A DNA stretch of 6,668 nucleotides from the NCBI GenBank assembly GCA_017438085.1, contig JAFRWH010000071.1:1-6668 (forward strand), read 5' to 3'. The notes under the pieces were generated by a model. It was given only the letters and a program-made list of their open reading frames with translations. It was not told the origin of the DNA and did not search any database. Shown here one piece after another: positions 1-5,875 of this stretch. Positions within the stretch are counted from its first letter, which is position 1. Each line of letters begins with the position of its first letter. The translations under genes and the position numbers were made by a program. Source of the DNA: Bacillota bacterium. Its GTDB lineage: Bacteria; Bacillota_A; Clostridia; Peptostreptococcales; Anaerovoracaceae.

Positions 1-23
1 AACCTGTTTAGAGGGAGAAACAG

Positions 24-1100
24 ATGATTTGCAGAAATTGCGGATGCGAGATCGATGATAATGCAAAATACTGCCCGCAATGCGGTGCGGTTCAGGGCAC
101 GGATGCAGCCGGAAATGAAAGCGTGATCAGAAAAGGCGCACGCAGCCTTGCAAGGACTATCAATGGTCTGGCAGACGGCTCTATAAAGACTGAAATACAC
201 TTTGGAGATCTGTTCTCCGGAATATTCAGAAAGCATTCTGCTGAGGAGCGCGACAGACTTTTTATCTGCGGGACCAGGCAGACTACTCCTGATGTAAGGA
301 GCATGAATGGTGAATGGCCCAAACCCTGGCTGCACACCAGGATATTTATTGTTCTTCTGATTGCGGCAGCATTGACACTGGCTGCATTTAAACTGACGCA
401 GAATCCTTATGTCATCCCGAGCATGACCTTCTTCACCGGTCTGCTCCTGCCTTTCCCCCTGATGATATTCTTCTGGGAATGCAATGTTCCAAGGAACATA
501 TCCATATTTAAGGCAGTCGAGATGTTTTTCCTCGGCGGAGTTTTTGTCATGCTTATCGACAACCTGATAGAACGGCCGCTTTGGGACAAAACAGGGACAC
601 TGCAGCTCATACTTGTTGCGATCATACAGGAGGTGGTCAAGACAGCTGCTGTCGCGTTCTGCATCTACAGGCTGAAACCCCGCTTTATTCTGAACGGATC
701 CTGCATTGGCGCCTGCATAGGTGCGGGTTTCGCCACACTGGTTGCGGTAGGCCGTCTGTATTATATGGGCGTGGAAACAGCTACCATAGTGGAATGTGTT
801 TTTATGACTGCCGGACATGTGCTCTGGAGCGCAATAATCGGAAGCAGTCTGGTGATGGCGAAAGACGGAGAAGAATTTAAGCCCACTGTATTAACGAATG
901 CCAGGTTTATCATCTCTGCCACAGCAGTATTGGTACTCCGCATACTCTACTCGTTGCTTCCGGGCAGATCATATTATATGACCATAGTTATTTCATTCAT
1001 TTTCGCTCTGTATCTCGTATCGACCGGACTTAAGCAATGCAACAGCATCTCCAGCGAGGCCTGGGATATGGAGTTCGACGAAGATATGGAAGAAAACTAA
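24..1100 (+). CDS. Zinc-ribbon, PrsW-like polytopic membrane protein
   Basis: 358 residues, started at an ATG preceded by GAGGGAG at 11-17. Residues 3-20 form a zinc ribbon with C3-x2-C6 and C17-x2-C20. A hydrophilic, presumably cytoplasmic stretch follows to about residue 103, then about eight hydrophobic segments (roughly 105-125, 130-150, 163-183, 193-217, 225-243, 256-278, 292-312, 316-336) and an acidic tail (345-358). The membrane part resembles the PrsW/RseP-type intramembrane protease family: a QEVVK at 202-206 sits where the family has EExxK, followed by a glycine-rich GAxxGAGFA stretch (229-237) and a GHxxW segment with H265. In the family the two glutamates and the histidine are required for proteolysis. 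Here the first glutamate is Q202, and the glutamate usually following the GFA segment is not seen, so activity is doubtful. It heads a run of four membrane-protein genes, with 23 nt to the next start. Family assignment is by eye: moderately sure of PrsW-like, very sure the gene is real. Confidence 0.85.
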   Translation: MICRNCGCEIDDNAKYCPQCGAVQGTDAAGNESVIRKGARSLARTINGLADGSIKTEIHFGDLFSGIFRKHSAEERDRLFICGTRQTTPDVRSMNGEWPKPWLHTRIFIVLLIAAALTLAAFKLTQNPYVIPSMTFFTGLLLPFPLMIFFWECNVPRNISIFKAVEMFFLGGVFVMLIDNLIERPLWDKTGTLQLILVAIIQEVVKTAAVAFCIYRLKPRFILNGSCIGACIGAGFATLVAVGRLYYMGVETATIVECVFMTAGHVLWSAIIGSSLVMAKDGEEFKPTVLTNARFIISATAVLVLRILYSLLPGRSYYMTIVISFIFALYLVSTGLKQCNSISSEAWDMEFDEDMEEN

Positions 1101-1108
1101 TAGTTTTT

Positions 1109-1116
1109 AAGAAGGG
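1109..1116 (+). promoter_or_regulatory. Ribosome-binding site that sets the Sel1 protein start
   Basis: AAGAAGGG lies 7 nt before the ATG at 1124. The reading frame is open further upstream to an ATG at 1037, but that start would overlap the end of the preceding gene by 64 bases. Its extra 29 residues are arginine-rich, look like out-of-frame translation of the first gene, and do not resemble a Sel1 protein N-terminus. Confidence 0.7.
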
Positions 1117-1123
1117 AAATCAA

Positions 1124-2623
1124 ATGGATACAGGAAGGGCAGAAGATTATAAAAAGTATTTAGATAAGGCAGAGATGCTTTTAGAGCCGAAAGATTATGA
1201 GGATCATCCCACTGCGTACGAGGAGCGGTTTGATCTTATCGAGGAGATGGATCACAGCCAGCTGAGAGAACTGTTTGACAAAGCACTTGCAGGCGATGCG
1301 GAATCTCAGTCTTTGATAGGCATTGTATACGACGGCGGCGTAAAGCTTCCCAAAGATCAGGCTAAGGCTGCCTACTGGTTCAAACAGGCTGCCGATCAGC
1401 ATCATTCTTTTGCTCTGTACCAGCTGGGAAACTATTATTATGAAGGTCTCGGTCTCGATCAGAACCTGTTTCTGGCTAAAGACTGCCTCGAAGAGGCGAT
1501 CGAACTGGGGGTAGATGCGTCTGACGCTGAGGATATTCTGGAGTACGTTCAGTTCGAGATCGACGATACAAAAGATGAGCCGGAGACGATGAGACAAAGA
1601 CACCGCGTTGAGCCGAGCTTTGAAAATGAAGGAGCCCTCAGGAGCAGGGACGGATTTGCGGCTGAGCTCGAGGCAGAGACTGAAAAGCGGAAGATGGTTT
1701 TTGAAAAGCTCTGGAAAACCGCAATAGAAGGCTCTGCAATAGCGATGAAGTCGCTGGCAGATGCTTTTGACAAACACAGAGACGAAGCAGAGTTTGCTAA
1801 GGAGGCTGCTTACTGGTATCTGAAGGCTGCGGAGCAGGGCGATGCACGGTCGCAGTGGAAAACAGCGGAATACTACAGGGATGGAAGGGTTGTCCCTAAG
1901 GATATAGATAAGGCCGTTTTCTGGTGCGAAAAAGCTGCAGAGCAGGGCGTTGAACGCGCGATGAACATGCTTGCAGAAGCCTATGAGACAGGAGAGGGCA
2001 AGGAGCAGAACTATGCCAAAGCCGAGCTGTGGTACAGTAATGCTAAAAAGAGCGCTGAAAAGCCGAAACTGTTTATGGATCATCATGCTTTCAGAACAGC
2101 CGAAATGGGTCTTGCCCGGATAAAACAACATGAAGAAGCTCTTAAAAAGGCCCAGGCGCAGGAAAAGAAAAAGCAGGCAGAACTGAAGCAGATTGCCGAA
2201 GAGGAAAGGGCAAGGAAAGAAAAAGAGGATAAACTCCGCAGGGAAAAATATAACAATGCCAGGGATATCTCTCTGGAAGTCGGAGCTATGCTTACAGTAC
2301 TGGCCTTCATAGCCTTTATCTTCTTCTTCCGCTATGTGGGAGCAGGAAAAACAAAGGGCTTTATGGGGGTCATACTCAATGCTGTCGGAATCATAGGACT
2401 GTTTGCCACAGGCGCTGCAGGTTTCGGAATGTTCTTTGAAGCGCTGATATCCCTTGGCGTTATAGGGCTTATAGGCGGAGGCATCTATGCGCTGGTCGTC
2501 ATGACTACACTGGCCGAATACCCGTTTATGATAACCTATTCGCTTTATGCTGCCGCTGCTGTCTGCGCCATAATGCTGCTCAAGATCATCATCAAAAGGA
2601 TCTGGGCAAGAAGATACCGCTAA
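1124..2623 (+). CDS. Sel1-repeat, coiled-coil, membrane-anchored protein
   Basis: 499 residues from the ATG at 1124. Five Sel1-like (TPR-related) repeats are visible: about 57-92, 93-129, 202-238, 239-275 and 276-310. They show the recurring pattern of small residue, LG or LA, YxxG, KD/N, A and WxxKAAEQG. A charged linker (about 145-190) separates the first two repeats from the last three. Residues 335-380 are rich in E, K, Q and A and should form a coiled coil. Four hydrophobic segments follow (about 384-403, 411-432, 433-461, 466-491), ending in a basic tail. There is no signal peptide, so the repeats are predicted to be cytoplasmic and tethered to the membrane. Sel1 repeats are protein-interaction scaffolds, so this is probably the adaptor of the cluster (inference). 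It lies 23 nt after the zinc-ribbon gene and 35 nt before the next. No specific function can be assigned. Confidence 0.93.
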   Translation: MDTGRAEDYKKYLDKAEMLLEPKDYEDHPTAYEERFDLIEEMDHSQLRELFDKALAGDAESQSLIGIVYDGGVKLPKDQAKAAYWFKQAADQHHSFALYQLGNYYYEGLGLDQNLFLAKDCLEEAIELGVDASDAEDILEYVQFEIDDTKDEPETMRQRHRVEPSFENEGALRSRDGFAAELEAETEKRKMVFEKLWKTAIEGSAIAMKSLADAFDKHRDEAEFAKEAAYWYLKAAEQGDARSQWKTAEYYRDGRVVPKDIDKAVFWCEKAAEQGVERAMNMLAEAYETGEGKEQNYAKAELWYSNAKKSAEKPKLFMDHHAFRTAEMGLARIKQHEEALKKAQAQEKKKQAELKQIAEEERARKEKEDKLRREKYNNARDISLEVGAMLTVLAFIAFIFFFRYVGAGKTKGFMGVILNAVGIIGLFATGAAGFGMFFEALISLGVIGLIGGGIYALVVMTTLAEYPFMITYSLYAAAAVCAIMLLKIIIKRIWARRYR

Positions 2624-2658
2624 AGGCGGCAAACAGGATCGCTTAAAGGAAAAACATA

Positions 2659-3534
2659 ATGCAAAAGATAAAGAAATTGTTCGGAGGCCTGGATCTTGGC
2701 TGGCCGAAGCTCATATTATTTGCCGTCGCTGCGGGGGCTTACACCGCGCTGATGGCTATGCTTCCGGCAGCTGAAAACACCTCATTCGCAGACATAAGCA
2801 TAAGCTTCGAGGTCTGGATACTTTTTGGCATCATCATAATCATGAACAGCAAAAGCCCGCTGGATTCGGCGCTTAAGTGCTTTATGTTCTTTCTGATAAG
2901 CCAGCCTCTGGTGTACCTGATACAAGTGCCCTTCAGCGCACTGGGCTGGGGACTGTTCGGCTACTACAGATACTGGTTCATCTGGACCATACTGACCTTC
3001 CCGATGGGTTTCGTCGGCTGGTACATGAAGAAAAATAAGTGGTGGGGGCTGCTGATACTGACGCCTGTAATGCTGCTTTTGGGATATCATCTGAATAAAT
3101 TCATAGCTGAGACCGGATATTTCTTCCCGAAGCATCTGCTGAGCGCTGTCTTCTGCGTTATCACTCTGCTGATATATCCGCTTGGCATATTCGATGATAA
3201 GAAGCTCCGCGGTGCCGGGCTGATCATAAACATCATAATAATCATGGCTTTTTCCGGGCTTGGGCTTGTTAAAGGAAATGTGTATGAAACGGATCTTCTG
3301 TCCAACGGTGGAAGCGCAGGAGCAGTATTTGACGACAGCTGCAAAGTCTATCTGGCAGATGATAAATACGGAACTGTGGAGATAATATACCATCCGGGCA
3401 TCGAGGACTATCTGGTACATGCCAGACTTGTCCATGGTGGACATACGGAATTGATCCTCGAGGATCCGCAGGGCAATAAACAGGTCTTCGATCTTGATAT
3501 CGATTACAACAAATACGAAATTAAAAAGAAATAA
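2659..3534 (+). CDS. Seven-helix membrane protein with exported C-terminal domain, unknown function
   Basis: 291 residues, ATG preceded by AAAGGA at 2645-2650. I do not recognise the family. Seven hydrophobic segments are visible (about 17-37, 50-62, 72-92, 104-121, 128-145, 159-176, 186-204). Basic groups KIKK near the N-terminus, KKNK at 124-127 and KK at 181-182 fall on alternate sides in a pattern that puts the N-terminus inside and the C-terminus outside. Residues 206-291 are a soluble, polar region with alternating beta-type stretches (VEIIYHP, ELILEDPQG, KQVFDLDID) and no cysteine pair, so probably a small beta-rich extracellular domain. The membrane part is rich in aromatic and Trp residues around 97-130. 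It sits within the four-gene run, 35 nt after the Sel1 gene and 23 nt before the YcxB-like gene. Co-transcription and a shared assembly are inferred only from position. Confidence 0.85.
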   Translation: MQKIKKLFGGLDLGWPKLILFAVAAGAYTALMAMLPAAENTSFADISISFEVWILFGIIIIMNSKSPLDSALKCFMFFLISQPLVYLIQVPFSALGWGLFGYYRYWFIWTILTFPMGFVGWYMKKNKWWGLLILTPVMLLLGYHLNKFIAETGYFFPKHLLSAVFCVITLLIYPLGIFDDKKLRGAGLIINIIIIMAFSGLGLVKGNVYETDLLSNGGSAGAVFDDSCKVYLADDKYGTVEIIYHPGIEDYLVHARLVHGGHTELILEDPQGNKQVFDLDIDYNKYEIKKK

Positions 3535-3557
3535 AGTCAGCTTTTCTGGAGGGAAAA

Positions 3558-4088
3558 ATGACTATAGAAATAAAAGAAAAGGGCAGTGAAGCCTTTTACA
3601 CTGAAGTCGTTAATGTAGTGTCGCAGTACAGGTATTTTCTGAAGAAGCACGACTACAAGCTGAAGGATAATTTCAGGCAGTTCAAGCTGCTGCTGATAGT
3701 GGGGACTGCCGTACTGGTGATACTCATCCTTATGATGATATTCTGGGGACCGGACTCTTTTGATTACGCAGTGATGGCTGCGCTTCTGGTATCTCTGCTC
3801 ATGAGCGCAGTCTACCTGATAAGCCTGAATAAAGCGAAGAAAGGCCTTATGGGCGCCGGCGGGAACTCTTTGCTTACTCTGGATGAACATGGCGTAGAGC
3901 TGAACAAGGCGGGTTCGCAGATCGTAAGGCTTGCCTGGAGCAGCATAGCTGTGCTGAGGATATTCCGGGAGAGCATGTGCTTTATTTCCAAGGACCAGAA
4001 CGGCCTGGTGATCTCCGTGGACAGAAAATACGAAGAGCAGGTGCTGGGCTGGCTCAAGGAGAATCCCACAGGGCTGGAGATCATTTAG
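3558..4088 (+). CDS. Two-helix membrane protein with YcxB-like C-terminal domain
   Basis: 176 residues, ATG 4 nt after GGAGGG at 3548-3553. The N-terminal 42 residues are polar and include a basic stretch. Two hydrophobic helices follow (about 43-63 and 69-90), then a soluble domain (about 100-176). The soluble part has a TLDEHGVEL strand, a WSSI segment, an FRESMCFIS strand and an IPv-like strand (VISVDRKY) before a terminal helix. This order (short strand with DxxG, W-x-x-I, aromatic strand, final helix) matches the YcxB-like domain found at the C-terminus of small two-helix proteins in Bacillota, whose biochemical role is not known. It is the last gene of the four-gene run, followed by an 88-nt gap before the cupin. 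I see no terminator after it, so read-through into the cupin gene is possible. Family call is by pattern and moderately secure. Confidence 0.85.
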   Translation: MTIEIKEKGSEAFYTEVVNVVSQYRYFLKKHDYKLKDNFRQFKLLLIVGTAVLVILILMMIFWGPDSFDYAVMAALLVSLLMSAVYLISLNKAKKGLMGAGGNSLLTLDEHGVELNKAGSQIVRLAWSSIAVLRIFRESMCFISKDQNGLVISVDRKYEEQVLGWLKENPTGLEII

Positions 4089-4176
4089 CCGCAAGGGATG
4101 TTCCATGCACAGATAGTGATCATTCCGTTTAAGACTAAAGCTAATTAAATGTAATTTCGATTACCGGAGGAAAATC

Positions 4177-4530
4177 ATGCTGATCAGAAAAGACGAAAGA
4201 GTTAATGAAGTACGCCCGGAATTTAAGGGTGGAGAGGGCGAGTTCCGGTTGGCTCACTTTGCCATGGAGGACCAGATGGCAGGGCTTGCGACGCTGTTTG
4301 CATATGGCACTCTTCCGGCAGGCTCTTCAGTGGGAATGCATGCTCACGAGGGAACTATGGAGATCTGCTGCTTTACCGAGGGCTGCGGAACAGTGACAGA
4401 GAAGGACTGCAGCTACGAGGTTTGCCCGGGAGATGTGAGCATATGCTACGATGGGGAGTGTCACACGGTGAAAAACACCGGTGAGGGTGACCTCAGATAC
4501 ATTGCACTGGTCATGAAAACGGGTAAATAG
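4177..4530 (+). CDS. Small cupin-domain protein with cysteine cluster
   Basis: 117 residues, ATG 6 nt after GGAGG at 4166-4170. It is a single-domain cupin. Motif 1 fits G(x)5HxH(x)4E(x)6G exactly, with G49, H55, H57, E62 and G69; motif 2 is PGD at 84-86 followed by GxxHxxxN with H96 and N100. The HxH, E and H residues are the usual metal ligands, so a divalent-metal-binding fold is well supported. The reaction or ligand is not predictable: small cupins include isomerases, dioxygenases and sensor proteins. Unusually, all seven cysteines (64, 65, 70, 78, 83, 90, 95) lie in a 32-residue stretch spanning the two motifs, near the metal site. It is followed after 8 bases by a strong terminator and then by a flavodoxin gene, which hints at a redox-related role (inference). 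Confidence 0.93.
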   Translation: MLIRKDERVNEVRPEFKGGEGEFRLAHFAMEDQMAGLATLFAYGTLPAGSSVGMHAHEGTMEICCFTEGCGTVTEKDCSYEVCPGDVSICYDGECHTVKNTGEGDLRYIALVMKTGK

Positions 4531-4538
4531 AAACGCTG

Positions 4539-4580
4539 AAACCCCTGAGATCTGCCGGATCTCAGGGGTTTTGTGTTTTT
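4539..4580 (+). terminator. Intrinsic terminator after the cupin gene
   Basis: A perfect 14-bp inverted repeat (AAACCCCTGAGATC at 4539-4552 and its complement at 4558-4571) encloses a 5-base loop. It runs into a T-rich tail, TTGTGTTTTT, to 4580. It begins 8 bases after the cupin stop codon and should end transcripts coming from the left, separating the cupin and upstream genes from the flavodoxin. Confidence 0.92.
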
Positions 4581-4649
4581 ATCACTACTTTTGAAGTTCA
4601 GTTATTTATGGCTTTTTTGAGGGTCGGATACACAGTGTTTTACTGAGCC

Positions 4650-4678
4650 CTGACTGCGATATTGTGATCTAATATTAT
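4650..4678 (+). promoter_or_regulatory. Probable promoter of the flavodoxin gene
   Basis: CTGACT at 4650-4655 (4 of 6 against TTGACA) is separated by 17 bases from TATTAT at 4673-4678 (5 of 6 against TATAAT). The predicted transcript would start about 20 bases before the start codon, with the AAGGAGGT at 4693-4700 in its short leader. The terminator at 4539-4580 upstream makes an independent promoter likely. An alternative -10, TAATAT at 4670-4675, has no good -35 partner. Confidence 0.45.
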
Positions 4679-4684
4679 CAAATA
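4663..4684 (+). promoter_or_regulatory. Possible operator, near-copy of the 5800-5821 palindrome
   Basis: This stretch matches the perfect palindrome at 5800-5821 at 17 of 22 positions, including 15 of the first 16 (TGTGATcTAATATTAT). Its left half is well kept and its right half is degraded, leaving only a TAATATTA core as a true inverted repeat. It overlaps the putative -10 of the flavodoxin promoter, the position expected of a repressor site. Part of the match is to a TATAAT-like sequence that any promoter could share, so the assignment is tentative. Confidence 0.35.
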
Positions 4685-4706
4685 CAATTGTTAAGGAGGT
4701 CATATC

Positions 4707-5159
4707 ATGAAATCGCTTGTTGTATATTTCAGCGCCGAGAGCGGCAGGACTGCAAAAATCGCTAAAGAATTTGCGGCTGATATAGGAGCGGATGCTTTCG
4801 AGATCGTTCCCGAGAAGATCTACACCAAATCAGACCTGAACTGGATGAATCCCATGGCAAGGTGCAATCGCGAGCATGCTGCCAAATCGGACGTGCCTGT
4901 GGTCGGAACTGTGGAGAATTTCGCCGAATACGATACTGTTTACGTGGGCTTCCCGATCTGGTACGGATGCGCGCCAAATGTTGTAAATACCTTCTGCAAG
5001 GGCTATGACTGGAGCGGCAAGACCGTCTACGTTTTTGCAACATCAGGCGGCAGCGGGATCGGTAAGTCCGGTGAGAGGCTGGAGCCTTATGTGAAGGGAG
5101 CCAAGGTGGCCGGCGCAAAGCTGGTTCAGTCGGCTGCTGAACTCGAGGACTGGAAATAG
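4707..5159 (+). CDS. Flavodoxin
   Basis: 150 residues, ATG 6 nt after a full AAGGAGGT at 4693-4700. Short-chain flavodoxin fold: the first strand KSLVVYFSAESGRTAKIA (2-19) carries the FMN phosphate-binding loop (S9-A10-E11-S12-G13-R14-T15). GFPIWYGCAP at 81-90 is the second flavin-contacting loop with W85 and Y86 likely flanking the isoalloxazine ring, and ATSGGSGIG at 111-119 is the third loop. Length and motifs fit the flavodoxin_4-type family common in Clostridia, cytoplasmic FMN proteins used as electron carriers or as small quinone/NAD(P)H oxidoreductases. Which of these applies cannot be told from sequence. Transcribed alone between a terminator and the convergent rhomboid gene, probably from its own promoter, with a putative operator shared with the second flavoprotein at 5876. 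Confidence 0.93.
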   Translation: MKSLVVYFSAESGRTAKIAKEFAADIGADAFEIVPEKIYTKSDLNWMNPMARCNREHAAKSDVPVVGTVENFAEYDTVYVGFPIWYGCAPNVVNTFCKGYDWSGKTVYVFATSGGSGIGKSGERLEPYVKGAKVAGAKLVQSAAELEDWK

Positions 5160-5201
5160 GCTGAAGGGCAGGGGTAGAATAAGCGGTCTGAAAGATTCCG
5201 G

Positions 5202-5780
5202 CTATCTGCTCCTTTTGTTCCACCAGTAGCCGAAGATGGCGCCGGTGATGCCACCTACGATGTGGGCCAGCTGAGAGATGTTGTCCCTGACGAACAGGCC
5301 GTTGGCTATCTCCTTGCCAAGGTACAGGGCTGCCACAAGAAGGAAAGTGATAGGGATCTCGCCGTCACCGAATTCCGTAAAGGAAGTCATCAGTATGAAG
5401 GCGAAGACCACACCGCTGGCGCCCATAATGGCGGAGTAGGGAAAGAAGATGCCGTTCACTATCGCCGTGGCAACGGCTGTGCAGAGGATGATGCCGATGA
5501 TATTTGAGGAACCGTACTTTTCTTCGAGCATAGGTCCGAGGAGCAGTACAAAACTCATGTTCCCAAGGAAATGATCCCAGCTGCTGTGGCCGAACACGTG
5601 GGTTATGGCGCGCAGATAGGTAAGCGGATTCATAAGCGAGCCTTTATAGGTCATGAAAAGGCTCCGGCTGATGCTTCCTCCGCTCAAGATGCCGAGGACT
5701 GTTGCGACAAGGCAGATGGCTGCGAAGCAGAGTATCACCGGGGAATTAAAAACTATGCGTATGCCTTTCTTTTTGTTCAT
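5202..5780 (-). CDS. Rhomboid-family intramembrane serine protease
   Basis: 192 residues, start codon at 5780-5778, 7 nt after AGGAGGG (5794-5788 on the minus strand). It shows the six-helix rhomboid core without extra domains. The catalytic serine is S122 in GASG (120-123) and the catalytic histidine is H173 in the AHIVGG motif of the last helix. H70 and N74 in the HFLGNM motif match the conserved oxyanion-stabilising residues of the second core helix. All expected catalytic residues are present, so it should be an active protease cutting transmembrane segments within the cytoplasmic membrane. Substrates are unknown; a role in processing membrane proteins of the nearby cluster is possible but only a guess. 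It converges on the flavodoxin with a 42-base gap in which I see no hairpin terminator, and diverges from the iron-sulfur-type flavoprotein, sharing a palindromic promoter region with it. Confidence 0.96.
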   Translation of the reverse strand: MNKKKGIRIVFNSPVILCFAAICLVATVLGILSGGSISRSLFMTYKGSLMNPLTYLRAITHVFGHSSWDHFLGNMSFVLLLGPMLEEKYGSSNIIGIILCTAVATAIVNGIFFPYSAIMGASGVVFAFILMTSFTEFGDGEIPITFLLVAALYLGKEIANGLFVRDNISQLAHIVGGITGAIFGYWWNKRSR

Positions 5781-5799
5781 GAATCATCCCTCCTGCAGA

Positions 5800-5821
5800 T
5801 GTGATATAATATTATATCACA
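5800..5821. promoter_or_regulatory. 22-bp perfect palindrome with divergent -10 elements
   Basis: TGTGATATAAT at 5800-5810 is followed immediately by its exact reverse complement at 5811-5821. Each half contains a TATAAT: plus strand 5805-5810, minus strand 5816-5811. The minus-strand element has a weak -35 (CTTTCA at 5839-5834, 17-bp spacing) and would give the rhomboid gene a leader of about 25 bases. I find no good plus-strand -35 for the flavoprotein, whose leader would be about 60 bases; a TATAAA at 5843-5848 is an alternative -10 for it. A perfect even palindrome over both -10 boxes is what a dimeric repressor (MarR- or GntR-like, for example) would use to control both genes. No regulator gene lies in the window. 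Confidence 0.6.
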
Positions 5822-5875
5822 CACGCAAACGGATGAAAGGAATATAAAACGCAATTATTCTTTGAGGAGGAAATT

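Noticed and set aside
1037..1123. Upstream in-frame start for the Sel1 gene
   Set aside because: It would overlap the previous gene by 64 bases, and the added residues look like out-of-frame coding sequence. The ATG at 1124 has a properly spaced AAGAAGGG.
1181..2632. A 483-codon open frame on the minus strand opposite the Sel1 gene
   Set aside because: The plus-strand frame has clear Sel1 repeats and membrane segments, a ribosome-binding site and operon spacing. The minus-strand translation is Cys/Phe/Ser-rich with no recognisable domain, as expected of a shadow frame.
2782..3444. A 220-codon minus-strand frame opposite the seven-helix gene
   Set aside because: Its translation is of low hydrophobic order, rich in Q, Y and H, with no domain. 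The plus-strand protein has a coherent topology and ribosome-binding site.
3537..4106. A 189-codon minus-strand frame opposite the YcxB-like gene
   Set aside because: It fully shadows a well-supported plus-strand gene and has a His/Gln-rich translation with no motif.
4089..4176. Terminator or promoter between the YcxB-like gene and the cupin
   Set aside because: No stable hairpin with a T-run was found, and the candidate -35/-10 pairs in the AT-rich part (4123-4156) match at only about half the positions.
5160..5201. Bidirectional terminator between the convergent flavodoxin and rhomboid genes
   Set aside because: No inverted repeat longer than a few bases and no T- or A-run could be found in the 42-base gap.
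5800..5821. CRP/FNR-type binding site, because of the TGTGA and TCACA ends
   Set aside because: CRP sites have 6 bases between TGTGA and TCACA; here there are 12. The FNR TTGAT-N4-ATCAA pattern is also absent.
5800..5821. PerR or Fur box, because of the TATAAT/ATTATA halves
   Set aside because: Those boxes are odd palindromes with a central unpaired base. This one is even with no spacer, so the half-site phase does not fit.
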